This document shows, in pieces, positions 1 through 11,460 of a stretch of 64,000 nt of DNA; position 1 is the stretch's first letter; each line of letters opens with the position of its first letter. The notes below the pieces were generated by a model. That model saw only the letters and a program-made list of their open reading frames with translations. It had not been told where the DNA came from and made no database searches. The translations under genes and the position numbers were made by a program. Source of the DNA: Cepaea nemoralis (lineage: Eukaryota; Mollusca; Gastropoda; Stylommatophora; Helicidae); assembly GCA_014155875.1 (NCBI GenBank), contig JACEFZ010003502.1, positions 1-64,000 on the forward strand, read 5' to 3'.

Positions 1-169
1 AACAATTGTTGCTAAGTCTGGTGTTTTTCATTTATAAATAGTGTGTCATTCGCATAATGCAGATTGATTATGTTGTAACCCCCATCTAGTAATCCGTCTA
101 CCTTGGTCTCTAATTATTTATTTCCTGCAGAGAGAGAAGAGATCCATTGAGAAAACACACTTTTCTTTT

Positions 170-450
170 ACTCCTTCATCATCATCATCATCATCGTCAT
201 CATCATCATATTCATCATCATCATTATCATCCAGTGCCCTTTCGGCTGGCGTGGGCGATCATGCCTCTCCCCAAATTGTGATCTCCGACGGCATGAATCA
301 CTTCGTGTGTAGACTCCCTTCCGTGCCATAACACAAGACTGTCAAGAATTTTCTCACGCTGTCTTCCTCTATCTTTCTTTCCACAAATCTTTCCGGTTGT
401 CACAATATGTTTAAGCTTTTGTCTTCTCATAATATGGGCAAAAATGGTGA
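170..450 (-). mobile_element. RTE-like LINE, 5'-truncated 3' end with (ATG)n tail
   Basis: On the minus strand, residues such as KILDSLVLWHGRESTHEVIH match the C-terminal segment of the larger RTE element at 54742-57949 (RGRPR..KYLDG...WHGRD...ELIHDSGD). The lower-coordinate edge is a CAT/ATG microsatellite (about 177-231), the kind of short tandem tail that RTE insertions carry. It is a dead fragment with no reverse transcriptase core. Confidence 0.7.
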
Positions 451-887
451 CTGTTTCTTTCTGATGTTTGTGATATGTTGTATTTACGACATAGCTTCAC
501 TTAAAACGTCCAGATTGCTCATTTTGGCTAACCAGTTAATTTTAGCAATCTTCTATAAAACCACATCTGCAAGGCTTCTGTTGATTCTTGCACCCTCTTA
601 TTATTGCAAGGATTTTCAGCCGTATGTTAAAAGTGGTTCTGTTAACATTGCAAGAATCTTCTTAACTGTCAAGGACAAGGACTTATTGCATTATAGTGCT
701 CTTGATTTGATTTAGGGGGGGAATTTTTTTGGGCCCAGGGGTTTGATGTCCTTTTCTGTTCTTATCTCCCGATGCGGTGTTGCTTATGATGTATGCATGT
801 GCCCAGATGTCTGAATTTATGTACTTGTCCAAAATTAACGTCATTTACTTTAATTGCACATGTAGGCACAATCTGTTTCATTGATAT

Positions 888-1002
888 CACCATTTTTTTT
901 CGTACGCTCGTTTTGAACTCAAGCGTAGTCCATACAAACTATATACTTTATGGTAGTGATGGACTGAATTTTGCGTGTGGATTAGTTTTCCATATTAATA
1001 GT
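888..1002 (+). repeat. Old interspersed repeat G, left half
   Basis: The stretch around ggactgaattttgcgtgtgg is shared with 12450-12640. In that second copy the sequence runs straight on into a segment that here lies at 1795-1960. This repeat is therefore interrupted by the insertion at 1003-1794. No coding potential was recognised. Confidence 0.7.
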
Positions 1003-1794
1003 TGGTTAGTTAGTTAGTTAATTAGCTAGTTAGTTAGATTGATTGATTGGTTGATTTAGGAACCGACATCACAGCACTCGGGACATTCCCATAAGCGCTC
1101 AGCCTCCATCCCCAGCAGCCAGCGAAGAGTTCCAACACTAATAGTTCCAGTAGCAATCTGATTATATGTCCGTCTCGCCTTTCCTCCTGGCGCCGAGCGT
1201 CGGCCAGATCCCCTCGTCACACCTCGTTGTCTCATTCTTTCCAGACCATGATGCTCCATCTGCTCCTCCGAGGTGTACACGTGCTCCCACAAGGCCGCAA
1301 CCACGTCTGCCTTGTCATGCATCAATACTCCACCAAATTTTGCCGAGCCAGCCAATCTGTCCGCCTGTTCATTCCCCAGCACACCGGCATGCCCAGGAGA
1401 AAAGATCCAGGTGATGCTTACTACCCGTGACCTCCGAAGCGAAGCAAGCCACTCTGCACGAAGCCTACCCGTCCTCACCCTTCTCAGCATGCTTTCTGAG
1501 TCAGTTACAATCACAAAGTGTGTATGTATCGTGTTTTCTATCCAGCGGAAAGCTGCACTGACCGCCTCCACCTCCATTCTTAAGCTAGATGTAGTGTTAT
1601 CATACGCCAGGCTCTCCTGCATCAAACGCCGACCATTAGTTTTTGCCAAGAACCCCCAGGCACTTCTCCTACCTCTCAACACTGACCCATCCTAGTTAGC
1701 TAGTTAGATAGTTAGTTAGCTAGGTAGTTAGTTAGCTAGTTAGTTAGTTAGTCGCGGTTCCAACTTCACGGCAACGGGTCGTCCCCATTATTAA
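1003..1794 (-). mobile_element. 5'-truncated LINE carrying an RNase H domain, 16-bp TSD
   Basis: The insertion is flanked by a perfect 16-bp duplication, tttccatattaatagt, at 987-1002 and 1795-1810. The minus-strand frame 1682-1056 encodes an RNase H domain. Visible motifs are VTDSESMLRRV and the histidine-containing SPGHAGVLGNEQADRLAG. The frame ends in a small Cys motif, CPEC. TTAG-type tandem repeats lie next to both ends, and the one at 1003-1050 is the 3' tail. LINEs with an RNase H after the reverse transcriptase belong to the I/R1/Tad-like groups. Only the RNase H and C-terminus remain, so the copy is not autonomous. Related copies are at 14805-14866, 51360-51600, 51690-51800 and 52300-54055. 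Confidence 0.85.
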
Positions 1795-1960
1795 TTTCCA
1801 TATTAATAGTGTCGCTCGCCATCAGACAAACCCACTGCGACTTCAGAGGTACTTGTAATTTACGTCCCCAAGTCAAGGACGACAGGTCAACATTTTAGTC
1901 CAGCTGTCCGATGTAGGGGTTGAACCCCTAACCTCGGCATCATCAACCACTGTATCTATC
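1795..1960 (+). repeat. Old interspersed repeat G, right half
   Basis: This is the continuation of the repeat at 888-1002. Fragments such as gtcaacattttagtccagct correspond to 12570-12600. It marks the pre-insertion site of the LINE at 1003-1794. Confidence 0.6.
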
Positions 1961-1984
1961 ATTTCCTGTGTTCCTTCTGTCTTG

Positions 1985-2240
1985 TTGCTATAAAGTCGGT
2001 GTCATCAGCATGACGTAAGTTATTGTTATATTATGTCCAACAACAAAGATCTCTGACACACTTTATGTAGATGTCATTATATGTTACTTCTTTATTTGCA
2101 GTTTTAATTGCTGCTACTTGTTTCCAGTACATGTTTTTTTTTTTTTTAATACTCTGAGATATTTCCCATTAGCGTTAATATTATCTATCTTTATCATTTC
2201 ATAATATTTATCAATTGCTTTGGCGTATATATTGACACGT
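1985..2240 (-). mobile_element. Degenerate RTE reverse-transcriptase remnant
   Basis: The stretch with attgctgctacttgtttcca resembles 61290-61320 and the minus-strand RT region of the RTE at 55700-55760 (...gcctgttgtttccaatatat). No frame is open. It is assigned only by this similarity. Confidence 0.35.
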
Positions 2241-2375
2241 ATATTGCATTATTTTCCCCTTTCCCTTCCACAAATACTTGCATAAAACCGACTGAAACAG
2301 TCTAATAAACGAGGCATTAGCAATTAGGCTTTTCCAGCCGGTTGTATGCATACAGAACGAGATCATGTTAACTTT

Positions 2376-2546
2376 TAAATTACCTTGGGGATAACAGCTG
2401 TTCCACATTGGAGCCATATCTGTGACTAGGTGTTTTAATTGTTTCAGCTATAGTATCATTCATTTATTCACTTCATATGATATATAACATTGCAGTATGC
2501 AACTGAAGAGATACGGCGAAATATGCCAGGCAACAAATCGTGCAAC
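2376..2546. mobile_element. MITE family M, right portion
   Basis: It ends in cgaaatatgccaggcaacaa and gtgcaac, the right inverted terminus of the complete copy at 48267-48511. The upstream part (ttaccttggggataac..., ...cacttcat) also matches that copy. The left terminus is missing. Confidence 0.6.
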
Positions 2547-2869
2547 GTACTGTTAGTGGCTTCTGTGTTTAAATTCAATACAATTATATTTCGTTTTTCG
2601 GTATCAGGTCAACAGCAGTCAACCCTACTTTCGTTAGCAGTTTGGATAATTTATCTCGCTGTTGTTCTTAAAACCTAGGCAACTATAGCTTTCTAATTAA
2701 TACTACGCGGAGTTTCATTGTGCATATTTCACAAATGTCAACACGTCTCCACATCGGACAAGATGTATTGCAACACCCACAGATTCCAGTGAAATTGAGT
2801 CATTTTAAACTGACGACAATGATCTAAATCAGCAGCTGCCCCCCCCTCCCCCCCACCTTTCTTCCTACT

Positions 2870-3097
2870 CAACTTGTGATAGGTGTCATCATCATCAAGT
2901 ACCATGCCAATAGGTGTGGGACATCAGGAGTCGCCATCTCTCACGGTCAACCAGTGTCTCGAATTAGATCTGTGTTCTTGATCCGACCATGCCATGCCGC
3001 CAAACCATCAAGTTATTTATCCATGTCTTCGTCTTGCTCTCTTCCCATCAAGCTTGCCAGTTGTCACTAAATTTGTAAGCCTCTTTCTCTCGTAACA
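2870..3097 (-). mobile_element. RTE-like LINE 3' part, distal segment
   Basis: The sequence aligns with the 3' end of the RTE at 54752-54960 (gcttgccagttgtcac, tctcgtaaca/tctcataaca). It is cut at 3097 by a hAT MITE and resumes at 3546. The outer edge carries a short TCA microsatellite, consistent with an RTE tail. All frames contain stops. Confidence 0.65.
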
Positions 3098-3545
3098 CAG
3101 CGGTTCTCAACCTTTTTTGGCCCGTGCCCCCCTTCACCATATTTTCAGAACGTCATTCCCCCCTTCCTATCAAAAATTTGGCCCGTGCCCCCCTTCACCG
3201 TATTTTCAGAACGTCATTCCCCCTTTCATATTTCCTATCTAAACATCCCCCCACCCCTACACAGTATACGTAAAAGTGGAAGGCAAATGTAATAGCATAT
3301 ACTAAAACAAGTCTAGACATCCACATAAAACATGATTTGTGGGTCTACTTACTTTATAAAATGAATTTTAGAAGGATGAGACATACATAACTGTAAAGTA
3401 TGAAGGGAAAAACAATATCAAGTAATCGGTTCTTATATTAACGCGATCTTGAAATGGTCTTCATTTCCCCCCCCCCCCCCCACCACCCCCTGGAAACCCT
3501 AAAATTCCCCCCTGGGGGGAATTCCCCACCGGTTGAGAACCACTG
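3098..3545. mobile_element. Non-autonomous hAT element (MITE), 8-bp TSD
   Basis: The terminal inverted repeats are cagcggttctcaacc (3098-3112) and ggttgagaaccactg (3531-3545). They are flanked by a perfect 8-bp duplication, tcgtaaca, at 3090-3097 and 3546-3553. The CAGNGGTTCTCAACC end and 8-bp target duplication are typical of hAT transposons. The interior repeats a gtgccccccttcaccatatt-like unit and has a poly-C run at 3467-3481. There is no transposase. It sits inside an RTE fragment and is therefore younger than it. Confidence 0.92.
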
Positions 3546-4282
3546 TCGTAACATGTCCAAAACATCTTGACAGTCTACGTCTAATTTCTGCAATCAATCT
3601 CCTTTTGTCCTTTTGTTTCTTGAAGGACTGTCTCATTTCATTTCCTGTCCATCCATGGTATTCTTTGCATTTTCCCTAAAAACCACATTTCCACCATCAT
3701 TAGATGTTTCTCCGCTTGTCTGTTAATTGTTCATGTTTCACACGCATACATCAATATGGGTTCTATATAGAACGCCAACACTCTTTTTCTCACTGCTATT
3801 GACAATATTTTGTTGGTAAGCATGTTTCTCATTTTGCAGAAGGCCACTTGTCCCATAGAAATTCTTGATCTAATCTTTGCAAGGCATCGTCCATCAGATG
3901 TTACGATTGTTCCGAGATAGTTATACCGATTCACCTGTTTAAGAATATTTCCATCCGCTTAAATGTTACTATGTGTATTTCTTTCCTTTTGGAGGCCACC
4001 ATAATATCTGTTTTCTTACAATTCAATTCCAAGCCTAGTTTTTAATGTTTATAATAACCTCAAATATTGTAGATTCTGCTCGTTGTCATAAATCAATTCT
4101 GTATTTCCTGCATATCTGATACTTATATTATTGATGGTTTGTTCTCCGAATGCAACTCCTTTCATATCATCTACATTTCTCATAATATTTTCACTATAAA
4201 GGGAGAGAATATCTGAAGACATTACACATTCCTGTCGCACACCTCTCCTGATAGGCTGGAATTGACCCACTTCATAGCACAA
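3546..4282 (-). mobile_element. RTE-like LINE reverse-transcriptase fragment
   Basis: Minus-strand frames give MNRYNYLGTIVTSDGRCLAK, ending in LAFYIEPILMYACET (3934-3731), and GQFQPIRRGVRQECVMSSD (4282-4049). Both match the RT C-terminal half of the element at 54742-57949. The YADD box is degraded to YAGN, so the copy is dead. It meets the plus-strand LINE fragment at 4285 head to head. Confidence 0.8.
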
Positions 4283-4284
4283 CT

Positions 4285-4860
4285 CTGAAACAAGTTACAG
4301 AATTCGAATATCATGGAAGTTTGATCACAGAAGATGGCAGATTGGACAGAGAAATCGAAATCAGATGTCAAAAAGCTAGTGCACTTACATATCAACGATC
4401 ACCCTTACTGACATATCCAAATATACCAATGTCTGCAAAACGACAGATAATAAACAGTATATTCACACAAACCTTATGCTAACAATCTCAAACTTGGACT
4501 TTATCCAAATCACACAAAATCAACACCTGCGAGATGAGATGCCCGAGGAGAGCTGCCAACTTAACAATCCGAGACCGAGTAAGAAATGGTACTATCAGAC
4601 AGATCCGTGGGATCAACACATTGTGCCACATTTATTGAAAGACAGAAGATCAAGTGATTTGTTCATATCGTTAAATGCAGCATCATCATCTATCATCACT
4701 GACCTTACATCAAAGATCATCTACGATGAGAACAAGTGGGCGTCCAAGAAGAAATGGATTGACGACATCAAAGACATTGTACAATCACACGGAATTACAC
4801 TACCCCCCCCCCCCCCCCCCCCGGACGCTTGACGACAGAAGTGGAAGATTATGATGATAA
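4285..4860 (+). mobile_element. LINE 3'-terminal fragment (RTE-like, second subfamily)
   Basis: The plus-strand translation with frame jumps gives LITEDGRLDREIEIRCQKAS, then RNGTIRQIRGINTLCHIY, then KKWIDDIKDIVQSHGITLP. These are typical of the reverse-transcriptase C-terminus and tail of RTE-type elements. A poly-C run (4803-4822) interrupts the end. The same element occurs at 7185-7240 plus 11469-11700, where it is split by a 4.2-kb insertion. Confidence 0.7.
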
Positions 4861-4902
4861 TGATGATGATCTTCAATTTTTATGGCAGCTGCTTGTTTCC
4901 AA

Positions 4903-5110
4903 TAAACAATTGGCGCCTTGCCGTCTTGATAGACGATAGCTTATTACATTATGCTTCAAAAAGGCATAATAACTACAGCCCATGGCGGTAGCGAATGTGA
5001 CTGATAAGTCCACTTCGCGCTGTAATTGTTCGCCCACAGTGGATGCATCTGGGCACATATTTCCACCATCATACGTCTCGCACGCTCGGTGTGTGACTTA
5101 TCTGCAATAA
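4903..5110 (+). repeat. Interspersed repeat B, copy 1
   Basis: The stretch ggcgccttgccgtcttgata...catggcggtagcgaatgtga...gctcggtgtgtgac recurs at 51118-51300 in the same orientation. It has no recognised coding content. Related pieces (gccttgccgttttgacag) occur near 24180. Confidence 0.7.
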
Positions 5111-5227
5111 TTTTCTCCTGTGTCTTTATTCCATTTCTGATGTTTGCCTTCCATGCAACACGTTCAGCGGCGACCTACTCCCAGTGTGTATTATCAACGC
5201 CTGTATCAATCATGTCCAGCATACACA

Positions 5228-5560
5228 CTCTCGTTGTGAAGATGCCAGGTGCTCGGATTTTACTTTCAAGCTAAACGTGACTAAAATTACAACCAAATCA
5301 ATTAAAATTTTCTTTCTTACACAAATCACTGGCAGATCTCCATCTGGATGGAACAGATCTTAGAGTTATAAAGAACATCTATTAGAAGCGCAAACGTGTG
5401 TAAGCGTTTCCAGTTGATGTTCTTTATAACTCTGAGATCTTTTCCAACCAGCTGGAGGTCTGCCAGTGATATATGAAGGAAACAAGTTTTAAATTGGTTT
5501 GGCTGTATTGTTAGTCATGTTTGGCTTGAAAGTAAAATCAGACCACCTGGCATCATGACA
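5228..5560. mobile_element. Fold-back element (long inverted repeat)
   Basis: A left arm at about 5233-5391 (gaagatgccaggtgctc ... gagttataaagaacatc) is complemented by a right arm at about 5418-5556 (gatgttctttataactc ... accacctggcatc). The unpaired centre is about 27-35 bp. The arms are imperfect. No transposase and no clear target duplication were seen. The right side runs into repeat C. Confidence 0.75.
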
Positions 5561-5715
5561 ACGGATGTTGTCTACCGTCTGGGAGACAACGGATCTTCAG
5601 CGCTCCCTGTCTCTCGCCAACTGTAGCTATTTTATATTTACTGTTTTCTACTCGCACGGTTGTGCTGATTAATTCATCAATAATATACAAAATGTAAGTA
5701 CAGCTGGCTTTAATT
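5535..5715 (+). repeat. Interspersed repeat C, copy 1
   Basis: It shares accacctggcatc, then ggatcttcagcgctccctgt, then ttttctactcgcac, in that order, with 29846-30060. The downstream 80-bp unit is present about once in the other copy but expanded here (5690-6375). Confidence 0.7.
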
Positions 5716-6375
5716 ATTGTCAGTTCTGTCATATCTGCTACATTGTGTATTAAATAAGTGGATGTTTGTGGGCTGTGGCTGTTTTATATTAATTGTCAGT
5801 TCTGTCATATCTGCTACATTGTTTATTAAATAAGTGGATGTTTCATTGTTTGTGGGCTGTGCTGTGGCTGTTTTATATTAATTATTGTCAGTTCTGTCAT
5901 ATCTGCTACATTGTTTATTAAATAAGTGGATGCTTGTGGGCTGTGGCTGTTTTATATTAATTATTGTCAGTTCTGTCATATCTGCTAGTGCTACATTGTT
6001 TATTACATAAGTGGATGTTTGTGGGCTGTGCTGTGGCTGTTTTATATTAATTATTGTCAGTTCTGTCATATCTGCTACATTGTATTATTGTTTATTAAAT
6101 AAGTGGTTGTTTGTGGGCTGTGGCTGTTTTATATTAATTATTGTCAGTTCTGTCATATCTGCTACATTGTTTATTAAATAAGTGGATGCTTGTGGGCTGT
6201 GCTGTGGCAGTTTTATATTAATTATTGTCAGTTCTGTCATATCTGCTACATTGTGTATTAAATAAGTGGATGCTTGTGGGCTGTGGCTGTTTTATATTAA
6301 TTATTGTCAGTTCTGTCATATCTGCTACATTGTTTATTAAATAAGTGGATGTTTGTTGGCTGTGGTTGTTTTATA
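5690..6375 (+). repeat. Minisatellite, about 8-9 copies of an ~80-bp unit
   Basis: The core attattgtcagttctgtcat, atctgctacattgtttatta and aataagtggatgtttgtggg repeats head to tail. Small length variants (inserted gctgtg, gctagt, attatt) make the unit about 70-95 bp. The single-copy version lies at 30055-30110, so this array grew from the end of repeat C. Confidence 0.9.
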
Positions 6376-7184
6376 TTTGTACTTTTTAACCAAACCAAAT
6401 GTCACATTGACACATTCAAGCGTATTTTTTTTGTTTTGTTTTGGTGACATATTTTAAAATTGTTTTCGTAGAATAAGAGAATGTGTACTTTGATTGCAGT
6501 CTCTGTAGTAATGTCATTTGTCGGTCTTTGTGAGTAATGGGGGGCAGGAGAGGGGAGAGATAGGTGGATGGTTTTTTCGCGGACAATTTTCATCGACCAT
6601 CCAGTGACTTCTGGTCTGTACACACATGCTTGCTTTTGACCGCATGTATTCAAAAACAACGTGGCATACGTCACGGAAAACCACTCTAATAATTGCAGTT
6701 GTTCATCAGCTAGGCTGCAAGCGTTTGTCGTTTGTCATTGAGGATTTTATTATCTTGAAGTTATGTACGTTTTTTGTTGTATGGTAAGACCAAGTTAATT
6801 TTATTTTTAACTTCTGTTTATTTTTATTTCTGGTTGCATTTTAATGCATTTTTGAATTCTGCTTTCAATTTTACATATACTTGAAGAGTTTCAACATTTA
6901 CATATACTCCCTGTTGTCCAACATGTGTGATGTCCTACCAGACTGAGGTTTGCATGAGTATCCATTGTCCCATGTCTAGCTTATTGGTGTGCAGACTGGT
7001 GGTTCCTTGCTGTGCAGACAGATACTCTCCGACTTTGGAAGAATCAGCGATCCTACTATGTTAGCCAGGAACCTGAAGGGTCCTGTTGCCCAAGACGCAT
7101 GGCTAGGGCATGTTAGTATGTCTTGGCCAGTATAGAACCTGGCCCTGGTGCCTTGGAAACACCTCTGTCCCAGACAGGTAATAA
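6376..7184. other. Non-coding stretch, no gene recognised
   Basis: AT-rich, with short ORFs only and no recognised domain. No RNA gene or TE terminus was identified. The last 60 bp lead into a LINE fragment. Confidence 0.5.
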
Positions 7185-7240
7185 ATAGCATATTCACACC
7201 AAGCCTATGCTACCAATGTCAAGCTTGGACATTATCCAAA
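7185..7240 (+). mobile_element. LINE fragment, part 1 (split by a 4.2-kb insertion)
   Basis: The reading VINSIFTPSLCYQCQAWTLS matches 4440-4500. The homologue continues with ttatccaaatcacac, which here resumes at 11469. The 9-bp ttatccaaa is present at both edges (7232-7240 and 11469-11477). Confidence 0.7.
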
Positions 7241-7397
7241 CGAAGTGACTATTCATACCCCGACTATGAATAAATTATCCCTTTATTCATAGCGGAACTT
7301 TCCCGGCTGGTCACGTGATTTGCCAAGTCACGTGACTTAACGTATGTGACGTCATCGGGACATGAGCGTGGCTATGTTATATATTTTTGTTGATTCA

Positions 7398-7470
7398 CAA
7401 TCGTATCCTCAGTAGCATAGGGTAAGTGTCTCCACCTGATAAGCGGGAGCTGTTGGTTCGATTTCCTGCC
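7398..7470 (+). other. tRNA-like segment (pol III promoter-like) inside E3
   Basis: A-box-like agtagcatagggtaagtg and a B-box ggttcgatttcct sit about 40 bp apart, flanked by gtatcctc and gccggacac. The acceptor ends do not pair well and there is a T run after it. It is therefore a tRNA-like pseudogene or promoter relic, not a functional tRNA. A counterpart is at 60535-60605 on the other strand in element E1. Confidence 0.5.
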
Positions 7471-8058
7471 GGACACAATTTTTTTTTTTAATTCTTCAGG
7501 AATTAATTGGGTGAAAGCGACTTTTTAATAAACAAATATTAGGAACTATGATTATGAACTCATGTTTTAAATATTTGCTTATCGAAGTTATTTCTTTTTT
7601 GTCACTTTTATTATCTTATTTATATTATATAAAAGTTATCACTTTTTTATGTCTTTCAACACATCTTTCTCATATCTCTGTCTCTCACACTAGCTTCGTT
7701 ATCTATCTATCTCCTGTCTCTTTTCAACCTGCTTCACATATACCAGGTTTTCCTGCACTTTATATGAGTAGCATGTCCTTGTTTATTTGTTAATTCATCA
7801 GGCCAGTCAGTCGAAAGCCTGATGTTTTAATTGCCTAATCATGTCTCTCTGAGGCGACGCATATTACTGTCAGCTTGGACCGGAATTATCAGGACATAAA
7901 TAGTAGGAACTAGTAGGTCGGTAATGTAAACAAAGATGGATGCCTGTAAACAGTAAGTGTACAGAAACGCAAGTTAACAATTCTTGAACACGCCTGGGGA
8001 CACAATTATTTGTATTGGGGATACCATTCTGGAAAATTATTCTTGATATTTAAACAGC

Positions 8059-11000
8059 CATACTTCAACTATGTATAAAGTATCCCTTTACTCATACTTC
8101 AACTATGTATAAAGTATCCCTTTACCCATACTTCAGCTATGTATAAAGTATCCTGTTACTCATACTTCAACTATGTATAAAGTATCCGTGTATTCATACT
8201 TCAACTATGTATAAAGTATCCCTTTACTTATACTTCAACTATGTATAAAGTATCCCTTTACTCATACTTCAGCTATGTATAAAGTATCCCTTTACTTATA
8301 CTTCAACTATGTATAAAGTATCCCTTTACTCATACTTCAGCTATGTATAAAGTATCCCTTTACTTATACTTCAACTATGTATAAAGTATCCCTTTACTTA
8401 TACTTCAACTATGTATAAAGTATCTGTGTATTCATACTTCAGCTATGTATAAAGTATCCATGTATTCATACTTCAGCTATGTATAAAGTATCGTGTATTC
8501 ATTACTTATACTTCAACTATGTATAAAGTATCCGTGTATTCATACTTCAACTATGTATAAAGTATCCGTGTATTCATACTTCAGCTACGTATAAAGTATC
8601 CCTTTACTTATACTTCAACTATGTATAAAGTATCCGTGTATTCATACTTCAGCTATGTATAAAGTATCCGTGTATTCATACTTCAGCTATGTATAAAGTA
8701 TCTGTGTATTCATACTTCAGCTATTATAATGTATCCGTGTATTCATACTTCAGCTATGTATAAAGTATCTGTTTATTCATACTTCAGCTATGTATAAAGT
8801 ATCCGTGTATTCATACTTCAGCTATGTATAAAGTATCCGTGTATTCATACTTCAGCTACGTATAAAGTATCCCTTTACTTATACTTCAACCATGTATAAA
8901 GTATCTGTGTATTCATACTTCAGCTATGTATAAAGTATCCGTGTATTCATACTTCAGCTATGTATAAAAGTATCTGTGTATTCATACTTCAGCTATTATA
9001 ATGTATCCGTGTATTCATACTTCAGCTATGTATAAAGTATCTGTTTATTCATACTTCAGCTATGTATAAAGTATCCGTGTATTCATACTTCAGCTATGTA
9101 TAAAGTATCTGTTTATTCATACTTCAGCTATGTATAAAGTATCCGTGTATTCATACTTCAGCTATTTATAAAGTATCTGTTTATTCATACTTCAGCTATG
9201 TATAAAGTATCCCTTTACCCATACTTCAGCTATGTATAAAGTATCTGTTTATTCATACTTCAACTATGTATAAAGTATCTGTTTATTCATACTTCAGCTA
9301 TGTATAAAGTATCCATGTATTCATACTTCAGCTATGTATAAAGTATCCGTGTATTCATTACTTATACTTCAACTATGTATAAAGTATCCGTGTATTCATA
9401 CTTCAACTATGTATAAAGTATCCGTGTATTCATACTTCAGCTATGTATAAAGTATCCCTTTACTTATACTTCAACTATGTATAAAGTATCCGTGTATTCA
9501 TACTTCAGCTATGTATAAAGTATCCGTGTATTCATACTTCAGCTATGTATAAAGTATCCGTGTATTCATACTTCAGCTATTATAAAGTATCCGTGTATTC
9601 ATACTTCAGCTATGTATAAAGTATCCGTGTATTCATACTTCAGCTATGTATAAAGTATCTGTTTATTCATACTTCAGCTATGTATAAAGTATCCGTGTAT
9701 TCATACTTCAGCTATGTATAAAGTATCTGTTTATTCATACTTCAGCTATGTATAAAGTATCCCTTTACCCATACTTCAGCTATGTATAAAGTATCTGTTT
9801 ATTCATACTTCAACTATGTATAAAGTATCCGTTTATTCATACTTCAGCTATGTATAAAGTATCCCTTTACCCATACTTCAGCTATGTATAAAGTATCCCT
9901 TTACTTATACTTCAACTATGTATAAAGTATCTGTTTATTCATACTTCAACTATGTATAAAGTATCCGTTTATTCATACTTCAGCTATGTATAAAGTATCC
10001 CTTTACCCATACTTCAGCTATGTATAAAGTATCTGTTTATTCATACTTCAACTATGTATAAAGTATCCCTTTACCCATACTTCAGCTATGTATAAAGTAT
10101 CCCTTTACCCATACTTCAGCTATGTATAAAGTATCCCTTTACCCATACTTCAGCTATGTATAAAGTATCCCTTTACTTATACTTCAGCTATGTATAAAGT
10201 ATCCCTTTACCCATACTTCAGCTATGTATAAAGTATCCCTTTACCCATACTTCAGCTATGTATAAAGTATCCCTTTACCCATACTTCAGCTATGTATAAA
10301 GTATCCCTTTACTTATACTTCAGCTATGTATAAAGTATCCCTTTACTCATACTTCAACTATGTATAAAGTATCCCTTTACTTATACTTCAACTATGTATA
10401 AAGTATCTGTTTATTCATACTTCAACTATGTATAAAGTATCCCTTTACCCATACTTCAGCTATGTATAAAGTATCCCTTTACTTATACTTCAGCTATGTA
10501 TAAAGTATCCCTTTACTCATACTTCAACTATGTATAAAGTATGCCTTTACTTATACTTCAACTATGTATAAAGTATCCCTTTACTTATACTTGAACTATG
10601 TATAAAGTATCCCTTTACTCATACTTCAACTATGTATAACGTATCCCTTTACCCATACTTCAGCTATGTATAAAGTATCTGTTTATTCATACTTCAACTA
10701 TGTATAAAGTATCCCTTTACCCATACTTCAACTATGTATAAAGTATCCGTGTATTCATACTTCAACTATGTATAAAGTATCCCTTTACCCATACTTCAAC
10801 TATGTATAAAGTATCCGTGTATTCATACTTCAACTATGTATAAAGTATCCCTTTACTCATACTTCAACTATGTATAAAGTATCCCGTTACTCATACTTCA
10901 ACTATGTATAAAGTATCCGTGTATTCATACTTCAACTATGTATAAAGTATCCCTTTACTCATACTTCAACTATGTATAAAGTATCCCTTTACCCATACTT

Positions 11001-11460
11001 CAACTATGTATAAAGTATCCCTTTACTTATACTTCAACTATGTATAAAGTATCCCTTTACCCATACTTCAGCTATGTATAAAGTATCCCTTTACTTATAC
11101 TTCAACTATGTATAAAGTATCCATGTATTCATACTTCAGCTATGTATAAAGTATCCGTTTATTCATACTTCAGCTATGTATAAAGTATCCGTTTATTCAT
11201 ACTTCAGCTCAGCTACGTATAAAGTATCCGTTTATTCATACTTCAGCTATGTATAAAGTATCCCTTTATTCATACTTCAGCTATGTATAAAGTATCCGTT
11301 TATTCATACTTCAACTATGTATAAAGTATCCATTTATTCATACTTCAGCTATGTATAAAGTATCCATTTATTCATACTTCAACTATGTATAAAGTATCCC
11401 TTTACTTATACTTCAACTATGTATACAGTATCCCTTTATTCATACTTCAGCTATGTATAA
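8059..11460 (+). repeat. 34-bp tandem satellite, about 100 copies
   Basis: The unit catacttcarctatgtataa + agtatccctttactcat-like (34 bp) repeats contiguously for about 3.4 kb. The main variants are cttcaac/cttcagc and ccctttac/ccgtgtatt/ctgtttatt. Each unit contains atactt...aagtat, a 6-bp inverted repeat around a 12-nt centre. Rare variants recur at multi-unit spacing: ctattataatg at 8721 and 8993 (8 units apart), and gtattcattactt near 8497 and 9353. This shows segmental duplication inside the array. A diverged monomer (7250-7292) lies at the left end of the host element. Confidence 0.97.

Noticed and set aside
1003..1050. Telomere repeats (TTAG-type, and ttaggattagggttag near 29502)
   Set aside because: The unit is a 4-bp TTAG with variants at a LINE end. 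The other is a single short imperfect match. Neither is a TTAGG/TTAGGG array.
8059..11460. CRISPR array or loxP-like 34-bp recombination sites
   Set aside because: The 34-bp units are contiguous with no unique spacers. The inverted repeat in each unit is only 6 bp and the sequence is unlike loxP. The context is eukaryotic.
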